Positions 1 to 8,456 of a stretch of 25,831 bases of DNA are shown here, piece after piece (within the stretch, counting starts at the first letter, position 1; each line of letters starts with the position of its first letter). Under the pieces are notes generated by a model, which saw only the letters and a program-made list of their open reading frames with translations, searched no databases and had not been told where the DNA came from. Source of the stretch: Candidatus Krumholzibacteriota bacterium (GTDB lineage: Bacteria > Krumholzibacteriota > Krumholzibacteriia > Krumholzibacteriales > Krumholzibacteriaceae); the NCBI GenBank assembly GCA_030613345.1, contig JAUWMD010000005.1:1-25831 (forward strand), in the 5' to 3' direction. The position numbers and the translations under genes were made by a program.

Positions 1-852
1 CCTGCCGAGGACATCGTTACCGAAAAAATCGTTGAAGAAGTCGCGGCGGTTCCTCACGCCGGTGCCAGACTCGCAGGCGACGATGAACTCGGGAATAACG
101 AATGTGCCCGAGCGCCCGGGGATCACGGCGATGCTGAATTCGAGTGTGGCGTAGCTCTCCCCGTCGAGCATTCCCTTTCCCTTCTCGGCGATCACCTCGC
201 GGCCGGCGAGCAGTATGCTGTAGTACTTCTTTGCGGGATCTATCTTCACTTCGGGGGCCTCGAATACGAAAGCGTCGCTGGAGAGAAGGGGCGCGGTGAA
301 CTCGAATGCCTGTACGTCGCGGCGCAGGTACCACGTGACGGTCAGCAGGACAGGTTCGCCGACGAAGCAGGTCTCCCGCGACAGCCTGATCCGCAGCTTG
401 AAATCCTCCGTCTCCTCGGGACGCTTGACCGAGATGGTGATCGGGCCGGTGCGGAAGGTAGTCCCTTCGACCTTGACGTCGATCGACGGGATCGTCAGCC
501 TCCCCACCCTCTGGGGCGTAAGCTTGTAGGTGAAGACGAAGCCCTTCTGGACGTTCCTTTCGACCCGGCCGTTGATTATCGAGATCGACTGGCTTGAGTT
601 GTTAGAGCCGCCCTTATACTCTATAGCGAATCCCTCGATCACTGTCATGTCGGGGGCTTCGACCTTGTCCGAGCCGTCGACGGCGATCTGCATGAGGAAC
701 GACTCGCCGACATAGACGTCGCGCGACTCGACGTTGGCGATCACACTGATGTCGACGGCCGCCCGCGCGGCGGCAGGACACACGGCGGCAAGGATCATCA
801 CCGCCGCAAGCCCGGTAGATACTGTTATGCTTCTGACACCCGTCATCATCAT
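1..852 (-). CDS. batD: BatD-like periplasmic/membrane protein, N-terminal 284 residues (C-terminus off window)
   Basis: This is an open frame with no stop before the window edge, so only the first 284 codons are seen. It starts at a run of three ATG codons (852, 849, 846), with 852 the most upstream and only a weak GCGAGA ahead of it. Residues 1 to about 32 form a signal peptide ending near AARA-AV. The mature part is beta-rich and starts with NVESRDVYVGESFLMQI, the usual opening of BatD/oxygen-tolerance proteins. A second similar Ig-like unit begins near LSRETCFVGEPVLLTV, so at least two repeats of the VGE-type domain are visible. The family normally ends with a transmembrane helix and a cytoplasmic tail, which would lie outside the window. 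It is the last visible gene of the moxR-bat operon, 63 bases after batC. BatD is thought to present its Ig-like domains in the periplasm beside the VWA proteins BatA and BatB; its exact role is unproven. Confidence 0.88.
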   Translation of the reverse strand, partial: MMMTGVRSITVSTGLAAVMILAAVCPAAARAAVDISVIANVESRDVYVGESFLMQIAVDGSDKVEAPDMTVIEGFAIEYKGGSNNSSQSISIINGRVERNVQKGFVFTYKLTPQRVGRLTIPSIDVKVEGTTFRTGPITISVKRPEETEDFKLRIRLSRETCFVGEPVLLTVTWYLRRDVQAFEFTAPLLSSDAFVFEAPEVKIDPAKKYYSILLAGREVIAEKGKGMLDGESYATLEFSIAVIPGRSGTFVIPEFIVACESGTGVRNRRDFFNDFFGNDVLGR

Positions 853-915
853 TCTCGCTATCAATCTATATCATACCGTTAATACGGATAAACTCCATTT
901 CCTGTTCCTGCAAGC

Positions 916-2034
916 CTACCAGTCCTTGTCGACCTTGCGGTAGCCGCCTGCCGCCTGTTTCCTCTTCTCGCGGTTCTTCTTCTCCTCGTCGAGGATATCC
1001 TTCGCCGTCTCGCTGCGGTCCTGCTGCTCCTTCTGCTGCTGTTGCTGCTCGTCCTGCTGTTGCTGCTGGTCCTGCTGCTGTTGCTGCTGGTCCTGCTGCT
1101 GTTGCTGCTGATCCTCATTCTCGCCTTCCCCTTCGGTCAGCTTCTCGAGGGCCTTTTTCATCTGATCAAGGGAATCCTGCTGATCGGATGCGGCATCGCC
1201 TGGTTTTCTATCACTGAGGTCACTGACGGCGCCTTCCTGGTCGACGATCGAGGAATCGAGATGCGAAATGGCCTGCATTACCTGCTCGGGCTGCTGGTCC
1301 TTGAAGAGATCTGTCAGCATGCCACTGACCTCCCCGGTCGAACCGGCAATCGACGTCTGGTCGTCCCGGTCCCCGTCGACCTTCCCGTTCCAGGCGGGCG
1401 TGCCCTTCTCCTGCGAGCCGGAGAGGTCGAGCGATCTGCCGAGAGCGGCATCCTGCCTCTTCATCACGGCGAGGAGAGAGTCGACCACCTCCCTGAGCTT
1501 CTCCTGCTGCTCCTTCATCTGATCCTGCTGTTTCTTGATCGCGTCGAGCAGGTCCTTTATCACGAGCCGCGCAACCTCGAGATTATGCGCCGCGTCGGGC
1601 ATGCCCGGCTCTTTCTCCAGGGCGGCCGAGTAGTATTCGACGCTCTCCTTGAAGAACTCGAGCGCCTTCTCGAGGTCGCTGTCGGCCTGGCGCTGCCCCT
1701 GCCTGAACGCACAGTTCCCGATATTGTAGAGTGCCTGCGCCTCGAGGAAAAGATCGCGCGATTTCAGAGCCGCTTCTTCGAAACGACTGCGCGCCGCGGT
1801 GAAATCGTCCCTCATGTACTCGACGTTGCCGAGGTTGAACTCGACGATCGGTGATTCGGGGATCTTTACGGAGGCGAGCTCGTAGTACTCGGCGGCCCCA
1901 TCGAGATCTCCGCGAACGAAGCTGTCGTTCCCCCGCCTTACGAGTCTTCCCGCAGAGTCGGCCAGGACGGGGGACGAAGCGGCGAGCATCACCAGCGCGA
2001 GAAGCGCCGCACATATGACCGGGAAGCGTCTCAT
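916..2034 (-). CDS. batC: BatC-like TPR protein with poly-glutamine tail
   Basis: The product has 372 residues. Residues 1-25 are a signal peptide (cleavage after VLA). Residues 27 to about 165 hold TPR-like helical pairs, with repeats around RRGNDSFVRGDLDGAAEYY, VEFNLGNVEYMRDDFTAA and ALYNIGNCAFRQG. A charged coiled-coil segment rich in K, Q and E follows (KKQQDQMKEQQEKL), then a low-complexity acidic linker. Residues 307-339 are almost pure Gln punctuated by Asp or Glu, and the last 33 residues are basic. BatC/BatE TPR proteins usually have the TPR part and a K/Q/E-rich tail, but the poly-Gln run is extreme. The start codon overlaps the batB stop as ATGA, which indicates translational coupling; GGAGG lies inside batB just upstream. 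The likely role is a periplasmic scaffold binding BatA/BatB VWA domains. The family call is firm; the function is inferred from neighbours. Confidence 0.85.
   Translation of the reverse strand: MRRFPVICAALLALVMLAASSPVLADSAGRLVRRGNDSFVRGDLDGAAEYYELASVKIPESPIVEFNLGNVEYMRDDFTAARSRFEEAALKSRDLFLEAQALYNIGNCAFRQGQRQADSDLEKALEFFKESVEYYSAALEKEPGMPDAAHNLEVARLVIKDLLDAIKKQQDQMKEQQEKLREVVDSLLAVMKRQDAALGRSLDLSGSQEKGTPAWNGKVDGDRDDQTSIAGSTGEVSGMLTDLFKDQQPEQVMQAISHLDSSIVDQEGAVSDLSDRKPGDAASDQQDSLDQMKKALEKLTEGEGENEDQQQQQQDQQQQQQDQQQQQDEQQQQQKEQQDRSETAKDILDEEKKNREKRKQAAGGYRKVDKDW
1018..1116 (-). repeat. CAG/CAA tandem repeat encoding poly-Gln (DQQQQQQ units)
   Basis: About 99 bases inside batC consist of near-repeated units of 18 to 21 bases reading D/E followed by five or six Gln codons (mostly CAG with one CAA per unit). 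It encodes residues 307-339 of BatC. Copies are not perfect: two units have six Gln, two have five, and the last decays to KEQQD. Such repeats can change copy number by slippage without breaking the frame. Confidence 0.85.
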
Positions 2035-3044
2035 TCCACTTTCCGCCTCCTCTCGCTCACCAGCATCTCGACTGCCAGAAAGAATAGCGCGAACGCGAGA
2101 AATATCTGGAATTTCTCCTCGTACAGCTTGATCGTCTTCGATTCTATCTCGCGTTTCTCCTCGCCGGCGATCAGCTTGAGGTATACGTCGCCGAGATCGA
2201 TCGTACCGGTCGACACATTGAGGTACCTGCCGCCTGGAGTCTTGTTGGCCATCTTTCTCAACGTGGCTGCGTCCAGCCGGCTCCAGACCTCCTGTCCCTT
2301 GTATTTGAGGAAAGTCTTTCTGCCGTTCTCGTCGGAGACGGGGATCCGCTTGCCCTGATCCTCGTCGCCGAGCCCGATGGCGATTATTCTCACGCCCCGC
2401 CTGCCGGCCTCCTTGGCCGCATCGACGGGGAACGAGTCGTGGTCTTCACCATCGGTGATGAGTATCATGTCTTTGTACTTCTTCTCCTGATCGTCGAAAG
2501 CCTCGTCGAGAGCCCTGCGGACGGCGTCGCCTATCATCGTGCCTCCCCTGCTGACGCTGTTCGTATCGACGTCCTCGAGCATAAGCTTGAAGAACCCGTA
2601 GTCGAGGGTGAGGGGGCATTTGAGGACGGCGGAGCCCGCGAATACGACGAGCGCGACCCGGTCGCCCTCGAGGCTGTCTATCATGTCCATTATCGAGTAT
2701 CTGGCTTTGCCGAGTCTGCTCGGCACGAGATCCTCGGCGACCATCGACCGCGAGACGTCGAGGACGAAGACTATGTCTCGCCCGCGTCTTTGCACCGTCC
2801 TCGGCTTCGGGTTCCACGCCGGACGGGCCAGCGCGACGATCAGGAACGCCAGGGCGACTATGACGAGGGCCGCCTTGACTCTCCTGCCCGCCTGGTTGAC
2901 CGACATCGAGATCTTCTCGAGGATCTCTTTCTCTATGAAGAGTAGCGTAGCCTTTCTTCTCCGCCACGCCGCGTAGACGTAGAGCGCCGCTACCGCGGGG
3001 AGCAGCCAGAGGAGGAGGAGTATATTGACGTTGCCGAGATGCAT
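2031..3044 (-). CDS. batB: BatB-like VWA-domain membrane protein
   Basis: The product has 337 residues. Helices lie at about 7-25 and 58-74, and again at about 310-330 (FLAFALFFLAVEML), the three-helix layout of BatA/BatB proteins. Between them is a von Willebrand factor A domain with the MIDAS metal motif DVSRS at residues 96-100, a conserved Thr region (SRGGTMIGDAV) and the third motif in ILITDGEDHD. An intact MIDAS implies that it binds a divalent cation and probably a protein partner. The ATG follows the batA stop directly (no gap), with AGGAGG inside the end of batA as ribosome binding site, so the pair is coupled. BatB differs from BatA by the SRSMVAEDLVPSR stretch after the MIDAS. In the cell it should sit in the inner membrane and be assembled or remodelled by the MoxR ATPase. 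Confidence 0.92.
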   Translation of the reverse strand: MHLGNVNILLLLWLLPAVAALYVYAAWRRRKATLLFIEKEILEKISMSVNQAGRRVKAALVIVALAFLIVALARPAWNPKPRTVQRRGRDIVFVLDVSRSMVAEDLVPSRLGKARYSIMDMIDSLEGDRVALVVFAGSAVLKCPLTLDYGFFKLMLEDVDTNSVSRGGTMIGDAVRRALDEAFDDQEKKYKDMILITDGEDHDSFPVDAAKEAGRRGVRIIAIGLGDEDQGKRIPVSDENGRKTFLKYKGQEVWSRLDAATLRKMANKTPGGRYLNVSTGTIDLGDVYLKLIAGEEKREIESKTIKLYEEKFQIFLAFALFFLAVEMLVSERRRKVE

Positions 3045-4106
3045 CTACGGGATCCTCCTGAAGACCGTCGCCGAGAGGATCGCCTCGAGCATCACCAGGC
3101 AGAGCGCGGCGAGAGCGAAGGGCACAAAGATCTCGCGGTAGTCGATATAGCGGATCGACTCGATGTCGCTCTTCTCGAGCCTGTCGATTTCGGCGTAGAT
3201 CTCCCTGAGCGACTCGTCGTCATCGGCCATCCTGAATATACCGCCCGTCATCTCCGCCGCCGCCTGAAGCGGCCTCGTATCGACCCTCGAACCTGTCGGA
3301 ACCTTGAAACTGCCGAAGAGCGTCTTTATTGTGCTGACCCCGTCCCCACCCCCGACGCCGATCGTGTATACCTTTATGCCCCAGTCGGCTGCCAGGCTGG
3401 CGGCCTGCTCGGGCGTCCTCTTTCCGAAGTTGTTCTGGCCGTCGGTAAGCAGGATGATGATCTTGCTCTTTATCTCGTATTCTTTCTCGCCCGAATCGGA
3501 GGCGAACCGCGCGAGGTCTTCCTCGGCGGTGCGCAGTCTCGCCGCGGCGAGCGCCAGTGCGTCGCCGATCGCCGTTCCGTCCTCGCTTCTGCGCGTCACG
3601 ATCTTCACCTGGTCGAGGAAGCGTAGCAGCGCTCCATGCCCGAGGGTCAGGGGCGCCATCGTGTCGGCGTACCTCGCGAAGGCCACCATCCCCACGAGAT
3701 CATTCGGGCGGCCCTCAAGGGTCTCGCCGTTACCCATGATGAACTCCTCGAAGACTTTCTTGACTACCGCCAGCCTGTCGAGCCTGGCGCCGCGGTACTC
3801 CATCTCGGCCGACATCGAGCTCGACCTGTCGACGACCATCTGGACGGCGACGCCCTTCGTGACTTCCCTGACCTTTTCCCTTCCCATCTGCGGTCTCGCA
3901 AGCGCGAGGACGAGAAGGATCATAGCAGCGATCCTCAGGGCGAGCGGCAGCAGCGCCATGGTCTGCCTCAGCGAGCGCCCGGCCCCGCGCGCGTGGCCGA
4001 TCGAGGAAAACCTGATGCTCCCCGGCCCCTTTCTCCTCGAGAGATAGAAGAGGATCAACGGGATCGCGGCGAGCGCGAGAAGGGCCCATGGCGATTCGAA
4101 TCTCAT
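3045..4106 (-). CDS. batA: BatA-like VWA-domain membrane protein
   Basis: The product has 353 residues and begins MRFESPWALLALAAIPLILF, the typical N-terminal helix of BatA. A second helix is at about 52-70 and a third near the C-terminus (FVPFALAALCLVMLEAIL). The VWA domain has the MIDAS motif DRSSS at 93-97, a TAIGDAL loop carrying the second metal ligand, and the third motif in IILLTDGQNN. The insert SRVDTRPLQAAAEMTGGIF is the segment normally read as the BatA-type completion of the fold. It lies 10 bases after the stop of the upstream lipoprotein gene and abuts batB. Family knowledge links BatA to aerotolerance or cell-envelope stress in Bacteroides and Leptospira, but no defined biochemical activity is agreed. 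It is probably an inner-membrane partner of BatB and the DUF58 protein. Confidence 0.92.
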   Translation of the reverse strand: MRFESPWALLALAAIPLILFYLSRRKGPGSIRFSSIGHARGAGRSLRQTMALLPLALRIAAMILLVLALARPQMGREKVREVTKGVAVQMVVDRSSSMSAEMEYRGARLDRLAVVKKVFEEFIMGNGETLEGRPNDLVGMVAFARYADTMAPLTLGHGALLRFLDQVKIVTRRSEDGTAIGDALALAAARLRTAEEDLARFASDSGEKEYEIKSKIIILLTDGQNNFGKRTPEQAASLAADWGIKVYTIGVGGGDGVSTIKTLFGSFKVPTGSRVDTRPLQAAAEMTGGIFRMADDDESLREIYAEIDRLEKSDIESIRYIDYREIFVPFALAALCLVMLEAILSATVFRRIP

Positions 4107-4116
4107 GGCTTCAAGG

Positions 4117-5121
4117 CTACGCGGCCTTCTCCCTCACCTCCTCCCGCTTCGTCGCGCCGATAAAATCCCTACATGTCTCGAATGTCTTCCTGACGTCCTC
4201 AGCGGTCGGCTCGAGCGCGGCGAACTTGACCAGATCGCAGTGCACGAGGAACCGTTCGAGGATCGATTTCTTCTCCATGTCGACGTCGAGCCCGCCGCCC
4301 GCCTCGGCGAGGAACTCCTCCGTCGTCCTCTCGGGCGCCCTCAGCCCGAACCTGTCCTCTATGTAAGAGCGCAGGATGTCGGAGACCCTCGCGGTAAACT
4401 CGGCGTATCTCTTCTCCTCCACGAGGCCCTCTGCGAGCAATCTCTCGAGGAGCGCTAATGCCTTCTCGTGGGCCGGAACCGCCCTTATCGCGATTTCCTT
4501 CATCCGCCTGAAACGCTTCCAGAACAGAAATGCCATCGCCGCGGCAACGGCCAGAATGGCGGCGCCGATCAACAGCGTCTTCCCGTAACCGGCCGGAAGT
4601 TCGGCCGGGCCTGTTATCTCCCTTATCTTGAGCTCCGCCTGGTCCGCCGGGAGTATCGAGGTCACTATCACCCTGATAGTGTCGGACTCGAGGTAATGAA
4701 GGGTCGTGTCGCCCTCCTCGTGGAAGGTCACCGTCATGGGAGGTATAATATACTCGCCCGAGAGAAAGGGCTCGAGCTCATACGTCCTGCTCGTAACAAC
4801 CGTCCCGTCGCCGACGAGGCGCGGAGAACTGCTCCTGTAATCGACTATGCCAAACTCGTGGAGCTTGTCGCCGAAACGCGGCAGCTTGGTCACGTACCCC
4901 TCGCGGGCGCGCGTCTCGATAAGGAGCTCGACGCGGTCGGCGATGGACAACTCCTTTCGGCTGACAGCGATACGCAGGTCGACCGGGCCGCGCCTGAAGT
5001 CGCGGTCGATCTCCCACTTTTTCTCCGGGGCGGCGACATCCTCGCCGCCACAGGAGAAAAAGGCCGCCGCTGAAAGAGCAGCGAGGGCGATGAGTAAATG
5101 TCGTTTATGGATCGTGGTCAT
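4117..5121 (-). CDS. BatD-related (DUF4381-like) lipoprotein with one transmembrane helix
   Basis: The product has 334 residues. The N-terminus is a signal sequence that ends FFSCGG, so Cys24 may be lipidated, although the lipobox is imperfect (Phe at -3 and -2). Residues 45 to about 155 form one beta-rich, BatD-like Ig domain (VDLRIAVSRKELSIADRVEL, then EPFLSGEYIIPPMTV). A helix spans about 181-201, followed by a basic stop-transfer (KRFRRMKE) and a cytoplasmic helical domain of about 110 residues (ARVSDILRSYIEDRFGLRAPERTTEEFL), which matches the C-terminal part seen in DUF4381-type proteins of moxR operons. A lipidated N-terminus plus an internal helix would make it a periplasm-to-cytoplasm connector. 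It sits between the SurA-like gene and batA with gaps of 22 and 10 bases. The call rests on domain layout and position. Confidence 0.72.
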   Translation of the reverse strand: MTTIHKRHLLIALAALSAAAFFSCGGEDVAAPEKKWEIDRDFRRGPVDLRIAVSRKELSIADRVELLIETRAREGYVTKLPRFGDKLHEFGIVDYRSSSPRLVGDGTVVTSRTYELEPFLSGEYIIPPMTVTFHEEGDTTLHYLESDTIRVIVTSILPADQAELKIREITGPAELPAGYGKTLLIGAAILAVAAAMAFLFWKRFRRMKEIAIRAVPAHEKALALLERLLAEGLVEEKRYAEFTARVSDILRSYIEDRFGLRAPERTTEEFLAEAGGGLDVDMEKKSILERFLVHCDLVKFAALEPTAEDVRKTFETCRDFIGATKREEVREKAA

Positions 5122-5143
5122 ATCAATCCGTCATTGATTGCTG

Positions 5144-6196
5144 TTATTTTCGTTCACCACCGAGCTTCGAGGTATGGATCACGACGTCGTACCGGTCGGT
5201 GAGTCTCTCGAGCAGCGCGGCCTGCACGGCCATCTCCTTCTCGAGGCGCACCGCGGCGTATACCTGGTTCTTCACATCCGCGAAAGGCGGCACCTTTCCA
5301 CCATCCAGGCCGGCGCTGCCGGCGATCTTCGCACCGTTAGCGGCGTACCATGCCCTCATCTCGTCCTCAGTCACCGAGACCAAATTCGCGTACTCTCTCG
5401 CGAGCACCTGGCTCGTGAGAAGTTTCCGCTCTATCCGCCTCGACATCTCGGCGATTTCGGGATCCTTGTGGAGATTCTCCTCCATCGCAAATCTGAATAA
5501 CAGCTCCTCGGCGACCAGCTGCTGGAGCCACTGCCCGAGATCGGTCTCGTTCATCACCTCGTTGAGGATCTTCTCGCGCTGGGCCCTGACCCGATCGGCC
5601 GGCATCCCCGCGGCCGCCTGCATGACCTGCGCGTCGACCTCCGCCTCGATCATTGCTTCGAGCATCTCCCTTGTTATCTTCTCTGCGCCTATCTCCGCGA
5701 GAACGTCGCCGCTCCCGTCACCATCGCCGATCGATGTGCGCGCGGCGATCTCCGAACGCAGCGCGGCGAACCTCGCGAGCCTCGTGAGGCAGCGCTCGGT
5801 GGCCATCGATATCTCCTGCTCGAGCTCGGGAAGAGCGGCGATCTGATCGCTCCTGTAGTATGCGGCAAGGGCCGACTCATAGCCTCCCGACTGCTCCCTC
5901 ATGCGACCGATGCGGTACCATATACGCGCCCTCTCGTCCGTTCCCGGCGACGCGGTCACGATATACTCGATCCACGTTTCCGCCGCGGCGGTGTAGAGCT
6001 CCTGCTTCTCGAGCTTCAGCGCGAGCCGCTCGAGAGTGTCCGAATCGCCGCCCATGCCGCCTCTCGCGCCGAAATACTGTGCGACGTTGGGCGCGGCGAG
6101 GGCTATCACGATCACGAGAAGCGCGATGATCAGCGCCGTCCTGTCCTTCTTTTCCTTCTTTACCGTGTCGAGAGTGAGCTTAAGGTCGTCCGACAT
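5144..6196 (-). CDS. Membrane-anchored TPR and SurA/PpiC-like protein lacking a parvulin domain
   Basis: The product has 350 residues. A short cytoplasmic N-terminus with KKEKKDR precedes a single transmembrane helix at about 21-38, leaving the rest periplasmic. Residues 50-115 look like a TPR pair (LALKLEKQELYTAAAETWIEY, ARIWYRIGRMREQSGGYESAL). Residues 165-290 resemble the helical chaperone part of SurA/PpiD/PrsA-type foldases (ITREMLEAMIEAEV, QWLQQLVAEELLFRFAMEEN, VTEDEMRAWYAANG). The C-terminus (FADVKNQVYAAVRLEKE) matches the segment that follows a PPIase domain in that family. The roughly 100-residue parvulin domain between these parts is absent, so it probably acts as a holdase rather than an isomerase. 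GGAGG lies 6 bases before the ATG. Its position inside the moxR-bat operon suggests it feeds client proteins to that complex. Confidence 0.7.
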   Translation of the reverse strand: MSDDLKLTLDTVKKEKKDRTALIIALLVIVIALAAPNVAQYFGARGGMGGDSDTLERLALKLEKQELYTAAAETWIEYIVTASPGTDERARIWYRIGRMREQSGGYESALAAYYRSDQIAALPELEQEISMATERCLTRLARFAALRSEIAARTSIGDGDGSGDVLAEIGAEKITREMLEAMIEAEVDAQVMQAAAGMPADRVRAQREKILNEVMNETDLGQWLQQLVAEELLFRFAMEENLHKDPEIAEMSRRIERKLLTSQVLAREYANLVSVTEDEMRAWYAANGAKIAGSAGLDGGKVPPFADVKNQVYAAVRLEKEMAVQAALLERLTDRYDVVIHTSKLGGERK

Positions 6197-6212
6197 CTCT
6201 TCCTCCGTAAGA

Positions 6213-7088
6213 TCAGTAACGCCTCTCCCTCGCGCGGAAAAACCTCACGAGGTTGGGCACGTAGTCGCGGTCTGTCATAACCTCTATCTGGTCGACGCCC
6301 ATCGAGGAAAAGAGCTCCCTGAAACGGTCCGACTGCTCCCTCCCAAGGCGTTCGTATCTCTTTCTGATTCCAGCGCTTCCCGTGTCGACGAGTACTATCT
6401 CGCCTGTCTCGGCGTCCTCGAGCTCGACGAGCCCGACGTTGGGGAGACTGACCTCCCTCGGATCGACGACGGTCACGGCGACAAGATCGTGCCGCTTCCC
6501 GATGACCCTCATCGGCTTCTCGAACCCCTCGGCCTGAAAATCGGAGACGAGGAAGACGACGGAACGTTTCTTCGTAACCTTGCCGAGAAAATCGAGCGCC
6601 CCCTCGATGTCGGTGCTCGCCTGTCGCGGCTTGAAGTTCAGAAGCTCCCTGATGACTCGAAGGACGTGCTGCGTCCCCTTCTTCGGCGGGATGTACATCT
6701 CGATCTGGTCGGTGAAGACGATCAGCCCGACTTTGTCGTTGTTCTTTACGGCGGAGAATGCGAGAAGTGAGCAGAACTCGGCGGCAACCTCGTTCTTGAG
6801 TTTCCTCACCGAACCGAATGCGCCCGATGCGGAGAGATCGACGACGAACATCACCGTAAGCTCCCTCTCCTCGACGAACCTCTTTACGTAGGGGGTACCG
6901 GTGCGCGCGGTGACATTCCAGTCGATTGTCCGGATCTCGTCGCCGGGCATGTACTCGCGCACCTCGTCGAACTCCATTCCCCGGCCGCGGAAGACGCTTC
7001 CGTACTCGCCGGCGAGGACGTCGTTGACGACCTTGCGTGTGGTGATCTGCAGGATCCTGATCTTTTTCGCCAGTTCTTCGGATATCAT
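6213..7088 (-). CDS. DUF58 family protein (VWA-like), MoxR partner
   Basis: The product has 291 residues from the ATG at 7088 (MISEELAKKIRILQ). An upstream ATG at 7202 would add 38 residues that are only an Arg-rich shadow of moxR, so it is rejected; the chosen start lies 10 bases after the moxR stop with GGTGAG ahead of it. The DUF58 signature is clear: GRGMEFDEVREYMPGDEIRT at 35-54 followed by IDWNVTARTGTPYVKRF. A VWA-like fold follows with DLSAS at 84-88 in the MIDAS position. No transmembrane helix is visible, so it is probably cytoplasmic or peripheral. DUF58 proteins nearly always follow moxR and are thought to link the ATPase to the membrane-bound BatA/BatB proteins. Confidence 0.92.
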   Translation of the reverse strand: MISEELAKKIRILQITTRKVVNDVLAGEYGSVFRGRGMEFDEVREYMPGDEIRTIDWNVTARTGTPYVKRFVEERELTVMFVVDLSASGAFGSVRKLKNEVAAEFCSLLAFSAVKNNDKVGLIVFTDQIEMYIPPKKGTQHVLRVIRELLNFKPRQASTDIEGALDFLGKVTKKRSVVFLVSDFQAEGFEKPMRVIGKRHDLVAVTVVDPREVSLPNVGLVELEDAETGEIVLVDTGSAGIRKRYERLGREQSDRFRELFSSMGVDQIEVMTDRDYVPNLVRFFRARERRY

Positions 7089-7098
7089 GATCTCACCG

Positions 7099-8088
7099 TC
7101 AGGGAACCGGGACGTTGTCGAATATCGCCGCGACGATATCCTCCGGCGTCTTCTCCTCCGCCTCGGCCTCATAGGTGATGATGACCCTGTGCCGCAGGAC
7201 ATCCATGCCGATCGATTTGACGTCCTGGGGAGTTACGTATCCCCTCCCCTGCAGGAGGGCGTGGGCGCGAGAGGCCATGGCGAGGAAGATCGTGGCCCTC
7301 GGAGAGGCCCCGTACTGGATCATGGAGCCGATGTCGAGTCCGAATTCCTCCGGGGTCCTCGTAGCCTGGACGATGCTGATGATGTAGTCCTTTATTTTCT
7401 CGTCCATGTAGATCTCATCGGTGAGCCCGCGAAGGCGTAAAATGTCCGACGTCTCGATCACCGGTTCCACTTCGATCTTCGGGGCCGATCCGGCCATCTT
7501 CTCGAGGATCTTCTTCTCCTCATCCCTGTTCGGGTAGGTCACCAGTATCTTCAGCATGAACCTGTCAATCTGCGCCTCGGGAAGGGGATATGTCCCTTCC
7601 TGCTCGATCGGGTTCTGCGTCGCGAGCACCATGAACGGATCGTCGAGCGCGTGGCTCTCCTCGCCGATCGTCACCTGACGCTCCTGCATCGCCTCAAGCA
7701 GAGCGCTCTGGACCTTCGCCGGAGCCCTGTTGATCTCGTCGGCCAGGATAATGTTGGCAAAGACGGGACCCTTCTTCGTAGTGAACTCCCCGCTGCGGGG
7801 ATTGTAGATCAGCGTACCGATCAGGTCGGCCGGAAGCAGGTCGGGAGTGAACTGTATCCTCCTGAACGAAGCTTTCACCGTTTTGGCGAGCGTCGTCACG
7901 GCCAGGGTCTTCGCCAGACCGGGGACCCCCTCGATAAGAACATGGTTGTTGCAGAGAAGCCCTGTCAGCAGGCGTTCGATCATGTACTCCTGCCCGATGA
8001 TGACCTTTTCGATCTCGCTTCTCACGCCGGCAAGTACTCGGGATTCCTTCTCGACTTTTTCGCCGATCTTCTTGACATCGATACTCAT
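7099..8088 (-). CDS. moxR: MoxR family AAA+ ATPase
   Basis: The product has 329 residues from the ATG at 8088 (MSIDVKKIGE), chosen because GAGG lies 9 bases upstream; an ATG at 8115 would add nine residues without a better site. Walker A is GVPGLAKT (54-61), Walker B is ILADEIN (114-120), sensor 1 is the Asn of LATQNP (159), an Arg-finger region is QIDRF, and sensor 2 lies in GASPRA. The order and spacing are those of the MoxR Proper/RavA group. It hydrolyses ATP to remodel or load cofactors onto VWA proteins, here presumably the DUF58 protein, BatA and BatB made from the same transcript. It is the first gene of the operon and faces a 397-base divergent intergenic region. Confidence 0.96.
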   Translation of the reverse strand: MSIDVKKIGEKVEKESRVLAGVRSEIEKVIIGQEYMIERLLTGLLCNNHVLIEGVPGLAKTLAVTTLAKTVKASFRRIQFTPDLLPADLIGTLIYNPRSGEFTTKKGPVFANIILADEINRAPAKVQSALLEAMQERQVTIGEESHALDDPFMVLATQNPIEQEGTYPLPEAQIDRFMLKILVTYPNRDEEKKILEKMAGSAPKIEVEPVIETSDILRLRGLTDEIYMDEKIKDYIISIVQATRTPEEFGLDIGSMIQYGASPRATIFLAMASRAHALLQGRGYVTPQDVKSIGMDVLRHRVIITYEAEAEEKTPEDIVAAIFDNVPVP

Positions 8089-8120
8089 GCGGCCTGACCT
8101 CGCATTCTGAAACATTCTGC

Positions 8121-8138
8121 CCGGGGTCCTCGCCCCGG
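8121..8138 (-). other. GC hairpin in the moxR leader
   Basis: CCGGGG-TCCTCG-CCCCGG forms a perfect 6-bp stem with a 6-base loop, 33 bases upstream of the moxR start. No T-run follows it in the direction of transcription. It could affect mRNA stability or be a protein-binding site; nothing in the sequence decides this. Confidence 0.4.
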
Positions 8139-8426
8139 ATACGTTTTATACGGATAATTTGTGGGAATCACCCCATCAGGCAACGCGCCCCGGGAGACGC
8201 AGCCAAGGGTCAAGTTAATGTATAACCTGCCTTCTTTCAAGGGCAATCCACCGTAACCGGGCTGCATTACAGCATGTTACGCCGCACAATGCGGACGCGC
8301 CGCAGTCCGGCCCGCGACAGTCTCTTTATATGCCCTCACCGGGTCAAAGTTCCACCCGGGAGAGAAGTTGCCGGAATCGCGCCGGGACGGATTCCGCCGC
8401 GGGATCGTAACCGTCAGCATCAAGCA

Positions 8427-8456
8427 TTGGCGTAAATCCCCTGATTATGGTATCAT
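8427..8456 (+). promoter_or_regulatory. Candidate sigma70-like promoter of the C1A protease gene
   Basis: TTGGCG (8427-8432) and TATCAT (8451-8456) are separated by 18 bases. They match four of six and five of six consensus positions. The predicted transcript would start about 8463 and leave a leader of roughly 23 bases before the TTG start codon at 8486. Confidence 0.5.

Noticed and set aside
1042..1854. Leucine-rich 270-residue open frame on the plus strand
   Set aside because: It is the antisense of batC; the Leu runs are the complement of the Gln repeat.
7089..7202. N-terminal extension of the DUF58 gene with an Arg-rich stretch
   Set aside because: It overlaps moxR in another frame; the ATG at 7088 has its own ribosome binding site and gives the conserved DUF58 start.
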